DNA from: Limnohabitans sp. Rim8
GTDB lineage: Bacteria; Pseudomonadota; Gammaproteobacteria; Burkholderiales; Burkholderiaceae_C
Direction of reading: 5' to 3'
Assembly (NCBI GenBank): GCA_945901045.1
Contig: CAMDKK010000003.1
Span: 1 to 64,000, forward strand
DNA: 64,000 nt
How positions within the stretch are numbered: the first letter of the stretch is position 1; the number at the start of each line of letters is the position of its first letter. Positions 53,781 through 62,421 of this stretch are shown piece by piece. The notes beneath the pieces are model-generated. The model was not told where the DNA came from, did not search any database, and saw only the letters and a list, made by a program, of their open reading frames with translations. The position numbers were made by a program, and so were the translations under genes.

Positions 53781-55817
53781 TTAAACGGAGATGATCAGGT
53801 TGCCCCAAGAGTCGACCTTTAGAGTTTGATCAGGCAGCAGAATAGTGGTCGAACTCATCTCTTCCACGATTGCGGGACCTTGCATCTCATAGCCCTTTGG
53901 AAGTGAATTGCGCTGGTAAACCGGTGTTTGCAGTCGTCCATGCTTAGAGCCAAAGTACACCGAGCGCTCAGACTTGACACTGGGTGAGTGAATGCTGGGC
54001 AAAAAGGTTTGATTGGTCTTGGGTACTTGTCCAACCGCTTGGACACGGCAATTTACGATCTCGGTCTCACGCCCTTCAATGTCGTAGCCATACTCCTGAA
54101 GGTGTCGAATCCTAAAATTAGCAAGAAATTCAGACAGTCCGTTTGGATTGATGTCTTCAAGGGGCACAGTAACTTCGTAGTTCTGTCCGTCAAAACGCGT
54201 TTCGATGGACAGACGCAATTCGCGCCGGTCAGGTGACACACCTTCGCGTTCAAGCCACGTCATAGCGGTCTTTTCCATTCCTGAAAGGGTTACGCAAACC
54301 CTTTGCCATGCGATCTCGTTGGCCACAGACAATTCGCTGCGCACAAAGTCCATCGTAATGTCTGACAACAGGATTCCACGTGCGCAGAAGGTGCCTGGTT
54401 CAAGTGGAACAATCACGGTCCGAATGCCACAGTCTTTTGCCAGTTCAGTCGCATGCAAAGGACCGGCACCCCCAAAAGCCATCAAGGCGAATTCCCGAAT
54501 GTCATAGCCTTTTTCGGTAGAGACCGATTGGATAGCTCGGTTCATGTTCGCGTTGGCGATTCGGACAATGCCATGCGCCGCCTCATCCATGGAGATGCCA
54601 AGGGGTTGCGCGACCTTACGCTGAATCACACTTACGGCTGATTCGAAATCGACTGCAAGTTTTCCATTCAGCAGGAAATGTGGGTCGAGGCGACCCAAAA
54701 CAATATTTGCATCGGTGATCGTGGCCTCGTCACCACCCCGACCGTAGGCGGCAGGACCTGGATCTGCCCCAGCACTTTGAGGTCCCACTTTCAGGGCGCC
54801 GGCATCATCAATCCGGGCGATGCTGCCCCCGCCAGCGCCAATGACATGAATGTCAAGCATTGGGGTCTTGACAGGGTAGTCGGCCACCAACCGATTCGAG
54901 GCATAAAGCGCGCGTCCTTTGACGATGACCGACACATCAGTCGAAGTGCCGCCGACATCGAAGGTCACTAGGTTGTCGTATCCGGCCATGCTGCCAACAA
55001 CCGAAGTACCTATGACCCCGGCTGCTGGTCCAGAGACGCAGGTTCGCACCGGAACCTCACGCACGGTCTGCACGGACATCAAACCGCCGTTGGAGTGAAC
55101 AGTATTGATCTCGGCAGAAATGCCAATCGCCTTCACCCTCTCCAAGAGGCGCTGCATGTAGTTACCCATGCGTGGGCCCATGTAAGCGTTCAGCACTGTG
55201 GTCGACATACGCTCAAATTCCCTGAACTCGGGAAGTACATCTGAACTCAGGGTGATGTAGGCCCCTGGCAGCATGCGCCTTAAGGCCTGACCTGCACGCC
55301 GCTCATGGTCAGGCTCACGGTAACTGTGCAAAAAGCAAACGGCTACAGCTGTAACTTCGGCCTTTCGAAACAACTCCCCGGCCCTTTCAAGGTCGGCCAT
55401 GTTCAATGGCGTCAGGATGCTTCCATCAGCCATCACCCGCTCTTCAACTTCAAGGCGTAGCGCCCGTGGCACCAGAGGGGTTGGACGGTGAACCCTGTAG
55501 TTGTAGAGATGGGGACGAGTCTGACGGCCAATCTCTAATACATCGCGAAAACCGCGCGTCGTGACCAGGCCGACCCGGGCTCCCTTGCGCTCGATCACCA
55601 GATTCGTTGCGACTGTAGTGCCGTGTCCAAGCAGGGTGATCGCAGTAGGATCAAGGCGGTGCATCTGGACTAAATCCTCAAGCCCCTGGGCGATCGCCTC
55701 TGAGGGGTCATGCGGTGTCGAGGAAACTTTGTGGTAACTGACGACACCGCTGTCTTCTTCTAGCATCGTAAAGTCAGTGAAAGTACCACCCACGTCAAAG
55801 GAGATCTTGTACGTCAA
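53781..55817 (-). CDS. hyuA: Hydantoinase A / oxoprolinase-type subunit
   Basis: ATP-binding subunit of about 678 residues with an actin/hexokinase-like fold. Phosphate-loop motifs are SFDVGGTFTDFTMLEEDSG at the N-terminus and LVTFDVGGTSTDVSVIVKGR in the middle, then GAGGGSIARIDDAG and GRGGDEATITDANIVLGRLDP. A TTG at 55817, ten bases after the RraA-like stop and preceded by GGGGAC, gives the normal N-terminus LTYKISFDVGG. The longer frame from 55925 runs into that upstream gene and is unlikely. It activates the cyclic amide by phosphorylation, with HyuB completing the hydrolysis. Confidence 0.92.
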   Translation of the reverse strand: MTYKISFDVGGTFTDFTMLEEDSGVVSYHKVSSTPHDPSEAIAQGLEDLVQMHRLDPTAITLLGHGTTVATNLVIERKGARVGLVTTRGFRDVLEIGRQTRPHLYNYRVHRPTPLVPRALRLEVEERVMADGSILTPLNMADLERAGELFRKAEVTAVAVCFLHSYREPDHERRAGQALRRMLPGAYITLSSDVLPEFREFERMSTTVLNAYMGPRMGNYMQRLLERVKAIGISAEINTVHSNGGLMSVQTVREVPVRTCVSGPAAGVIGTSVVGSMAGYDNLVTFDVGGTSTDVSVIVKGRALYASNRLVADYPVKTPMLDIHVIGAGGGSIARIDDAGALKVGPQSAGADPGPAAYGRGGDEATITDANIVLGRLDPHFLLNGKLAVDFESAVSVIQRKVAQPLGISMDEAAHGIVRIANANMNRAIQSVSTEKGYDIREFALMAFGGAGPLHATELAKDCGIRTVIVPLEPGTFCARGILLSDITMDFVRSELSVANEIAWQRVCVTLSGMEKTAMTWLEREGVSPDRRELRLSIETRFDGQNYEVTVPLEDINPNGLSEFLANFRIRHLQEYGYDIEGRETEIVNCRVQAVGQVPKTNQTFLPSIHSPSVKSERSVYFGSKHGRLQTPVYQRNSLPKGYEMQGPAIVEEMSSTTILLPDQTLKVDSWGNLIISV

Positions 55818-55827
55818 CGTCTGTCCC

Positions 55828-56520
55828 CTAGCGCAGGTTCTTTTCAACGATGGCAGATGCGCCGGTGAAATCCGGGTAGCAGAGCCGGGGATTTTTCCGC
55901 AAAGTTTCCAGAAACTCCTTTTCACTGCGCATCCAGAACTGGGATTGGCTTATCACATCATCGAGTTGGCTCGGATCGATCACAACAATGCCATTCTCAT
56001 CGGCCAGAATCGCATCCCCTGGTTTAACGGCGACGCCCCCACAGGTAATCGGAATATTCATATCGCCCCCCAACCCTCGGTATTTGGTTGTGACAGGGCT
56101 AAGGCCCCGCGACCACACCGGCAGCCCCGCGGCATTGGAGTCTGCAACATCGCTGGTTGCGCCATCGATGATCACGCCGCTTAATCCGACCGCAGCGGCG
56201 GCGTACGCCGTTGCTGCGCCCCAGCATGCAGTACGCTGGTCTTGCCCGCGATCAATAATCAGAATGTCGCCTGGCCGCACAAATTTCAAAGCATAGTGGC
56301 CCATCACGGAATCGGGCAGCGTGCATCGGACGGTGACCGCGGTACCCGCCAGTTTTCGGCCAGGCATTTGCTGCTGCAAGCCTTGGTCCATGAATCCCGC
56401 GTCGAGGACATGTCCGATGGTGCCGGTATCCAGCATCAGCAAGGCATTGACTTGCGCTTGAGTAATCTGTACTGGCATGGGTTTGACCACATAGCGTGGT
56501 GGTGAGGCAATCAGTGGCAT
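55828..56520 (-). CDS. RraA-like / HMG-aldolase family protein, atypical
   Basis: Protein of 230 residues of the RraA family, which includes regulator of RNase E activity and the class II 4-hydroxy-4-methyl-2-oxoglutarate aldolases/oxaloacetate decarboxylases. Core: VRPGDILIIDRGQDQRTACWGAATAYAAAAVGLSGVIIDGATSDV, then LPVWSRGLSPVTTKYRGLGGDMNIPITCGG and PGDAILADENGIVVID. In typical members the loop is DGAxRD; here it is DGATSD (119-124), with Ser where the substrate-binding Arg is expected. The metal Asp remains. It lies between the TRAP genes and hyuA, so it probably acts on the same pathway, perhaps with altered chemistry. Confidence 0.85.
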   Translation of the reverse strand: MPLIASPPRYVVKPMPVQITQAQVNALLMLDTGTIGHVLDAGFMDQGLQQQMPGRKLAGTAVTVRCTLPDSVMGHYALKFVRPGDILIIDRGQDQRTACWGAATAYAAAAVGLSGVIIDGATSDVADSNAAGLPVWSRGLSPVTTKYRGLGGDMNIPITCGGVAVKPGDAILADENGIVVIDPSQLDDVISQSQFWMRSEKEFLETLRKNPRLCYPDFTGASAIVEKNLR

Positions 56521-56528
56521 GGTGATCT

Positions 56529-57560
56529 TCAGGCTTTTCGTGAACTTTCGACAATCTGCTCAATGGCTGAGACAAGTGTCGGATTGATTTGGGCTTTCCA
56601 CTTGGCATATGAACGGCGTGTGGCCGTCTGAAATGTCGCCAACTCAGCGGAACTGGGTACGTGAACCTCCACACCAATTTCTTTGGCTTTAGTGAGGTCT
56701 TCGCTGTAAAACTTTCGGACTTCAGTGATATTGGCCTTGGCGGCATCTTGTGCTGCATCGCGCACCGCCTTCTGGTCAGCAGGTGACCAGCTATCCCAGG
56801 CCTCACGCGATACAGCGAACAACAGGATTTCATTCATGTAATTCCATCGCGTCACGTACTTTTGCCCTAGCGTTTGCATCTTGGCAGCAAAAAACAGTTC
56901 CATTGGATTTTCGCAACCATCAACTGCACCGGAGGACAAGGCCGGTTGGGTATCGGCCCAACTCATCACAGTGGGATTAGCACCCAATTCCGTGAAGACG
57001 TCACTCATCATTGGGGATGGCACGATGCGCAGCTTCAATCCCCTGAGGTCGGCGACAGTTTTAATTGGCAGCTTGCTGTTGCAGAGTTGCCGAAAACCGG
57101 TTTCTCCAACGGCCAGTGGCTCCGCACCGGCCTTGCGGACTGCTTCAAAGTACTGAGCCATAAAGGCCTTGTTTTGAAGCACTGCATCAAGGGCCTTGTG
57201 GTCCGGAAAAAGAAAAGGTAATGAGAAGCACCCCAACTCGCGGGCAGATCCGCTCCAGTTGCCGGGCGCACCGCAAATCAGATCAATCGACCCTTGCCGA
57301 ATACCGGTCAGTTCGCGGGTGGCGTCGCCTTGCACCAATGAGGCACCGGGGTAAACCTTTGAATTGATACGTCCGCCAGAATTGTCTTTTATCAGCTTAG
57401 ACCAAAGCTCTGATGCTCGGCCCCAGGCAAAGGCCGGCGGCAGCACCGAGGACATTCGATATTCTGCTTTCAGGCTTTGTGCAAGTGCGGCACCAGGGAG
57501 TACCGTCATGGGCATAGCTGCCATTGCACAAGCTTGTGTCAAAAGGTTACGTCGATTCAT
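56529..57560 (-). CDS. TRAP transporter solute-binding protein (DctP family)
   Basis: Periplasmic receptor of 343 residues. The signal region MNRRNLLTQACAMAAMPMTVLPGAALA has a twin-arginine motif, so Tat export is possible. Family motifs: RINSKVYPGASLVQGDATRELTGIRQGSIDLICGAPGNW, LRGLKLRIVPSPMMSDVFTELGANPTVMSWADTQPALSSGAVDGCENPMEL. The ligand-contact arginine lies in KLRIV. It precedes the RraA-like gene by nine bases in the direction of transcription, so it is cotranscribed with the catabolic genes. Confidence 0.92.
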   Translation of the reverse strand: MNRRNLLTQACAMAAMPMTVLPGAALAQSLKAEYRMSSVLPPAFAWGRASELWSKLIKDNSGGRINSKVYPGASLVQGDATRELTGIRQGSIDLICGAPGNWSGSARELGCFSLPFLFPDHKALDAVLQNKAFMAQYFEAVRKAGAEPLAVGETGFRQLCNSKLPIKTVADLRGLKLRIVPSPMMSDVFTELGANPTVMSWADTQPALSSGAVDGCENPMELFFAAKMQTLGQKYVTRWNYMNEILLFAVSREAWDSWSPADQKAVRDAAQDAAKANITEVRKFYSEDLTKAKEIGVEVHVPSSAELATFQTATRRSYAKWKAQINPTLVSAIEQIVESSRKA

Positions 57561-57586
57561 TTCATCTCCTGAAAAAAAAGTTTATT

Positions 57587-58888
57587 TCAATACTTCAGGA
57601 TGCGTGGCAACCACAGCGCTAGCTCTGGAACCACCATCACTGAAAACGTTGCCACTGCGAAAGCCAAGACCAGCCAACCCACCCAAGGGATCGTGGACTC
57701 CATGCTGATGCCCGCCATGCGGCAGGCGACCAATAAATTGACGGCCATGGGCGGTGTGAAGCCGCCTATGGCAATGGCCATGGTCAGCAACACGCCGAAC
57801 CAAACAGGATCCCAGCCAAAGGCCTTCATCATTGGAACCAGCAGAGGCAGGAACACCAGGAAAATCGAAACACCGTCCAGGATCATGCCGACCAGCAGCA
57901 GCAGCAGCATGACGAGGCACAAGGTTTCGAATGAGCTCAGGCCGAAGTTCTTGATGCCTTCAATCAAGGGGTCAGCCAGTCCTATGGTGTTGACACTCAG
58001 CGCAAAGATGCTCGCCAGTGACATGACGGTCATGATGACGGCGGAAGACAACGCTGCTTGCCGAAAAATCTCCGGCAATTGACGAAACGTCATGGTCCGA
58101 TGAATGAACATGCCCACGAACAAGCCATAGAAGACAGCAACCACCGCAGCCTCTGTCGGTGTGAACCATCCCATACGCATTCCGCCAAGGATGACTACCG
58201 GCGCCACGAGACCCCAAATGGCTTCACGCAAGCTGGGCCAAAAAGGTGGTCGCGGCATGGAATTTTCTTCAAGACCAAACCCTTTGATGCGGCTGATTAC
58301 TACTGCGGGAATGATCAGTGCGAGACCCGCCAGGAGTCCAGGAATCATCCCGGCGGCAAACAGCGCGGGCACGCTGGCATTGGGCACACTGACGCTGTAG
58401 ACAACGAAGGCGATTGACGGTGGGATGAGAATGTCAGTAGCGGCCGCAGCGCCAACAATGCTGGCCGAGAACGGCGGCGGGTAACCCGCACGCGACATGG
58501 CTGCAATCATCACCCCACCCACTGCTGCAGCATTGGCAACTGCCGAACCGCTGATTCCTCCTAGGACCATAGCCACCGCGATCGCTACCAAGGGCAGCAT
58601 GCCCGGACCGCGTCCTACACAAGCGATCGCAAAATCGACCAAGCGACGAGCAATTCCGGATCGATCAAAGATCGCGCCGACCAATACGAACATCGGTAAG
58701 GCCATCAAGGGATAGGAGGAGATCGAAGCAACTGCATTTTGTGCCGCTGGCAGCAGCCCAAACCAAGGCTGACCTCCATGGGTCAACATCAGCGTGGCCA
58801 AGCCTGCTGTTGCCAAAGCCACAGCGACCGGCACACCCAGTGCCATGCACAGGATGAACAAACCAAATAGCACCAAGCCGGCCATCAT
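57587..58888 (-). CDS. TRAP transporter large permease (DctM)
   Basis: Membrane protein of about 433 residues with about 12 hydrophobic segments. Typical stretches are MALPMFVLVGAIFDRSGIARRLVDFAIACVGRGPGMLPLVAIA, GGISGSAVANAAAVGGVMIAAMSRAGYPPPFSASIVGAAAA and GMILDGVSIFLVFLPLLVPMMKAFGWDP. The ATG at 58888 overlaps the DctQ stop by one base (TGATG); a longer frame from 58978 lies inside dctQ. Couples import to the sodium gradient. Confidence 0.93.
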   Translation of the reverse strand: MMAGLVLFGLFILCMALGVPVAVALATAGLATLMLTHGGQPWFGLLPAAQNAVASISSYPLMALPMFVLVGAIFDRSGIARRLVDFAIACVGRGPGMLPLVAIAVAMVLGGISGSAVANAAAVGGVMIAAMSRAGYPPPFSASIVGAAAATDILIPPSIAFVVYSVSVPNASVPALFAAGMIPGLLAGLALIIPAVVISRIKGFGLEENSMPRPPFWPSLREAIWGLVAPVVILGGMRMGWFTPTEAAVVAVFYGLFVGMFIHRTMTFRQLPEIFRQAALSSAVIMTVMSLASIFALSVNTIGLADPLIEGIKNFGLSSFETLCLVMLLLLLVGMILDGVSIFLVFLPLLVPMMKAFGWDPVWFGVLLTMAIAIGGFTPPMAVNLLVACRMAGISMESTIPWVGWLVLAFAVATFSVMVVPELALWLPRILKY

Positions 58889-59397
58889 CAAGCGATCCCC
58901 CTTCTGAGCCAGCCACCCCAGGCTGCACGCCAGGCCCCCAGCCCGCAGAGCAGTGCGAGCGGTAGGGTCAGCCACCATCTTGGAACATCCAGACTGGACA
59001 CCTTTTCTTGATAAGCGTATTCACCTATCGCCGTCTTGACGAGCAGCAGCGCCAAAGCCGTCAGAACCAAGGTGGTCAGCCAGACCGATAGCATTCGTAA
59101 TCGCCGCCGTGTTTGCGTATTTTTGCTGTCGTACAAGAACTCAACCCGTATATGCTGGTCATGGAATGCCGCAGCTGCCGCACCCGCAAAAACCAAGAGC
59201 AACATCAGAAAAACTGAAACTTCCTCGCTCCATCCGATTGACACGTCAGAGACATAACGCAAGACCACATTGGCGAAGGTGATTAAGGTCATGAGCGCGA
59301 TCGCAACCGTTGCCAATACGTCCTCCAGCCGCCAGGGCCGCGATGTGACCTGTTCGACTTCAGTGCCTATTGGTTCAGATTCGTTCGACGAAATCAT
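58888..59397 (-). CDS. TRAP transporter small permease (DctQ)
   Basis: Membrane protein of 169 residues with four hydrophobic segments. The DctQ helix pattern is NVVLRYVSDVSIGWSEEVSVFLMLLLVFAGAAAAAFHDQHIRVEF. It is the first structural gene of the LysR-linked operon; about 156 bases separate it from the LysR gene. That gap is AT-rich and probably holds its promoter, but I see no clear operator in it. Confidence 0.9.
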   Translation of the reverse strand: MISSNESEPIGTEVEQVTSRPWRLEDVLATVAIALMTLITFANVVLRYVSDVSIGWSEEVSVFLMLLLVFAGAAAAAFHDQHIRVEFLYDSKNTQTRRRLRMLSVWLTTLVLTALALLLVKTAIGEYAYQEKVSSLDVPRWWLTLPLALLCGLGAWRAAWGGWLRRGIA

Positions 59398-59553
59398 AAA
59401 TACCTAGGTTGCGTCCTTGCGAAGGTAGCCGACCTCTGCCGTCATTAACCCGAAGGAATTAGCGTAAGTATTCGAAGCCTGTAGATCCAAGTCAAACGAA
59501 AAATTTTGGCTTGTTTGGTCCATTTTTTCTGGACTGAAGTCGGTGCTTCTTCT

Positions 59554-60486
59554 CTAGGCCCTGATGGGATCCATCCACACCAGTTCGGGTGATGAATCCT
59601 GACAAAACTGCACGCTGACTTCGATCAAAATATCGGACAGCAGGCGTTGAAGCTGACTCTGCGGATCGGATATGTACGTGACTTGCATTTCGAGAGGGGG
59701 AAAGGAGGTTCCAACCGGGATCATTGTCAGGTTCCCAGCCTGTAAATCCTCTTGGACAAGCACGCCGGGGATGATCGCCACGCCCAACCCATCCTTCGCC
59801 AGACGAATCATGGTTGACAAGGAGGTTCCACAGTACATTCTCCGCGGGCCGCCATGGGGTGCAAACACCGCTTCTGTATTTGCATGAGGTATGGAGCCAT
59901 GGCTGAAGGACAGGATTGGGTACTTTGAAAGGTTTTCTACGGTCATGGGCACATTATTTTGAATCAACTGCGGGGATGCCACCCAATGACAAGCCATCTG
60001 AAAAAGCCGTTGATGAACCGCTCCTGGTGTCGTCTGACCTACCAGCGTTACGGCAAGATCGATACTGCCAAGGGCCAGACGCTGCATCAGGTTCTGACTG
60101 GTGTCAGCCTGCAGATCCAATTCTATTTTTGGATAACGTGTTTCAATCGTTCGAAGAAATAAAGAAAGAATCGCATTGGCCGCCGTATCGATGATGCCTA
60201 GCCTAACGCGGCCACTGAAGGCATCAGAACCCCGGATCGTGGATTGAAAATCACTTTCAAGCTGAAGCAAACGCTCAGCGATCGACAGTGCATCACGCCC
60301 CTGTTGGGTGAGGCGGATGTTGCGACCCTGACGCTCAAATAACCTAACGCCCAATTCTTCTTCAAGGGACTGAATGCGAGCCGAAACCGCCGATAAAGTG
60401 GAGTTCATCCGCTCAGCCGTCTTGGTGAAACTGCCCAAGCGCGCAATCCACACAAAAGTTTCAAGGAATCTGAGGTTCACATGCAT
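59554..60486 (-). CDS. LysR-family transcriptional regulator
   Basis: Regulator of about 310 residues. The N-terminal winged HTH reads LRFLETFVWIARLGSFTKTAERMNSTLSAVSARIQSLEEELGVRLFERQGRNIRLTQQG. The remainder is a periplasmic-binding-like effector domain (SGRVRLGIIDTAANAILSLFLRTIE ... FQMACHWVASPQLIQ). The ATG at 60486 is the best start; a frame from 60552 adds 22 residues. It lies upstream of and in the same direction as the TRAP-RraA-HyuAB genes, so it is the likely regulator of that operon, with a ligand related to the imported compound. Confidence 0.9.
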   Translation of the reverse strand: MHVNLRFLETFVWIARLGSFTKTAERMNSTLSAVSARIQSLEEELGVRLFERQGRNIRLTQQGRDALSIAERLLQLESDFQSTIRGSDAFSGRVRLGIIDTAANAILSLFLRTIETRYPKIELDLQADTSQNLMQRLALGSIDLAVTLVGQTTPGAVHQRLFQMACHWVASPQLIQNNVPMTVENLSKYPILSFSHGSIPHANTEAVFAPHGGPRRMYCGTSLSTMIRLAKDGLGVAIIPGVLVQEDLQAGNLTMIPVGTSFPPLEMQVTYISDPQSQLQRLLSDILIEVSVQFCQDSSPELVWMDPIRA

Positions 60487-61078
60487 CGGTCCACGGTCGA
60501 CTGGCACAAAGTTCAGGACCACCCAGCTTAAGGCGGCGTGTGAAAACTTCAATCTGCAAAGTTGGTTAATTTATCCACGACTCTAACACTCTTGTATTTA
60601 AATCGCAGGGTAAAGATTTTCTAAGGATTCTTCAATTAAATCTATGCCCCAGATTTGTTGCACTCAGCTTATGCCAGCATGTTTTCAGCAGCGATCCGAT
60701 ATTTTCTAGTTGTTAAGCCTGACTGTCAGGGGATTGGATTTCAACAACTTGTCAACAGATTTACAGTCGGTATTGCAAGGAGAAGATAGGCAAACCCATT
60801 CGCTGCAAAGAAGATTTTTACTGTGTATTTTTTGGTTCTGCTTTGGCTTTACAGAGGGACATCAAAGTCCCTGAACTGAGACAGGGTCAGCGCGCTTAGA
60901 TGGATTACGGATCAAGCTATCATTGGTCAAAATGCAGTAACTTGGTTGTATCTATGGCGCACTGAGATGCCAGTCGTGAAATGGGTAGAAGTCGCGCGTT
61001 CTTGATTGGTAGGCTGAAATATCCTTACTTACCCTTTAATTCTTTTGCGCAGAATTGATAGATCAGTTGAGGGCGTGA
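60487..61078. other. Intergenic region, AT-rich, with inverted repeats
   Basis: About 590 bases between the minus-strand LysR gene and the gamma-glutamylcyclotransferase-like gene. It holds a perfect 13-base palindrome CCTGACTGTCAGG (60718-60730) and a hairpin with stem AGGGAC/GTCCCT (60855-60872), without a T tract. No gene or RNA was recognised. Both may be regulatory. Confidence 0.4.
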
Positions 61079-61513
61079 ATGGTAGCCTCTCACATCATGA
61101 ATTATTATATTTTTATCTATGGAACCTTATTGCCTGGGCTGGGTTTACATCCGCACATGCTTGGCGGATTATGGGTTGCTGATGCTCGCTGTCATGCGCA
61201 TTTGTATGACTTGGGGGAATACCCCGGGATGACACGCTCTATGCCAGGAGACCCATCATGCGTCACTGGTGAGGTATATACAGTGGATGAGTCTCACTTA
61301 CATCGACTGGATGAGTTAGAGGGGCTGGTACCCGGAAATGATGAGGCGTCTTTGTATTTACGGCAGCGCATTACCCTTGTCAACCCTGGAAATTTGTTGT
61401 CTTTTGAGGTTTGGGGTTATTTCTACAACGGCAGTTTGACGGGGTGTCCTCGTATTCATAGCGGGGACTACAAGGAATATTTATCTTGCAAATTTTCTGG
61501 CCTACGAGAATAA
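61079..61513 (+). CDS. Gamma-glutamylcyclotransferase-fold (AIG2-like) protein
   Basis: Small protein of 144 residues. The GGCT fold is shown by the N-terminal YIFIYGTLLPGLGLHPHM (the YGTL loop binds the gamma-glutamyl group), then EYPGMTRSMPGDPSCVTGEVYTVDESHLHRLDELEG, whose Glu in DELEG is the catalytic acid position. AIG2/GGCT proteins release 5-oxoproline from gamma-glutamyl compounds. A GAGG ribosome-like site is six bases before the ATG at 61079; ATG 61097 is also possible. It stands alone, just before the amidotransferase operon but separated by 180 AT-rich bases. Confidence 0.83.
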   Translation: MVASHIMNYYIFIYGTLLPGLGLHPHMLGGLWVADARCHAHLYDLGEYPGMTRSMPGDPSCVTGEVYTVDESHLHRLDELEGLVPGNDEASLYLRQRITLVNPGNLLSFEVWGYFYNGSLTGCPRIHSGDYKEYLSCKFSGLRE

Positions 61514-61692
61514 AAAAAAAGTCATACCCAGATGATCCTTTTTAAGATGCATATTTGAATAAGATAACCACTTCGACCCATCATGCATTTGATACTGTCG
61601 TGATCGTGAAAACCCGAGGCGTGTAATGCCTAATCTTGATAGTGTGTGGGTAAGAGAATGATTAACATGTGGAGGAAACTTAAAGACACTTT

Positions 61693-62421
61693 ATGAACCT
61701 GCGTATGGCCGTTTTGCTGACCAACGACGACACCTCGGCATTTGCTTCGCATTTTCCGAACGACGGGCAAAAGGTGGTGGAGTTTCTTAAACCACTGCGG
61801 CCCGAATGGTCGTATGAGGTGGTGTCGGTCAAGGACGGGGTACTGCCCGCCAGATCTCGAGACTTCGACGGCTACGTCATCACTGGTAGTCCGGCGTCGG
61901 TCAACGACGACAGCTTGCCCTGGGTGAGGCAACTGCTGGATTTCATCCGGGCCGTGCATGCCGCACGCCAACCCTTGGTGGGCCTGTGCTTTGGCCACCA
62001 GGCGGTGGCTCGGGCGTTGGGCGGACTGGTGGGGCGCAATGCCGCGGGCTGGGGCCTTGGCACCGCGCCCACCCAATGGCATTTAGATCGCCCCTGGATG
62101 ACGCCACCCCAAGCCACCACCACCTTGATGGCCGCGCACAACGAACAGGTCATCCGCATGCCTGAAGGCGCGGTGTGTCTGGGCGGCAGTGAATTTTGCC
62201 CCATCGGCTCGATGCAGATCGGCCAGCACATCTGGACCACCCAGTTCCACCCCGAGATGCCGCTGGTGTTCATGCAGGCTTTGCTCGGCTACCTGACCGA
62301 CAAGCTCGACGCCGACACGATGGCCCGCGCCCACGCCAGCCTGGCCAACGCCGCCGATGTGCCACTGTTTGGGCAGTGGATGGTGCAGTTTTTTGATGGT
62401 TGTTTTGAAAGAGCGCAATGA
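61693..62421 (+). CDS. Class I glutamine amidotransferase-like protein
   Basis: Protein of 242 residues resembling the GATase domain of GMP synthase. The catalytic triad is complete: C99 in GLCFGHQAVARALGG, and H186/E188 in TTQFHPEM. Such proteins hydrolyse glutamine or gamma-glutamyl compounds. Its end overlaps the P450 gene by four bases (ATGA), and a glutamine synthetase-like gene follows. That makes a role on gamma-glutamyl amines more likely than in purine synthesis. The composition changes sharply to GC-rich at its start. Confidence 0.88.
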   Translation: MNLRMAVLLTNDDTSAFASHFPNDGQKVVEFLKPLRPEWSYEVVSVKDGVLPARSRDFDGYVITGSPASVNDDSLPWVRQLLDFIRAVHAARQPLVGLCFGHQAVARALGGLVGRNAAGWGLGTAPTQWHLDRPWMTPPQATTTLMAAHNEQVIRMPEGAVCLGGSEFCPIGSMQIGQHIWTTQFHPEMPLVFMQALLGYLTDKLDADTMARAHASLANAADVPLFGQWMVQFFDGCFERAQ

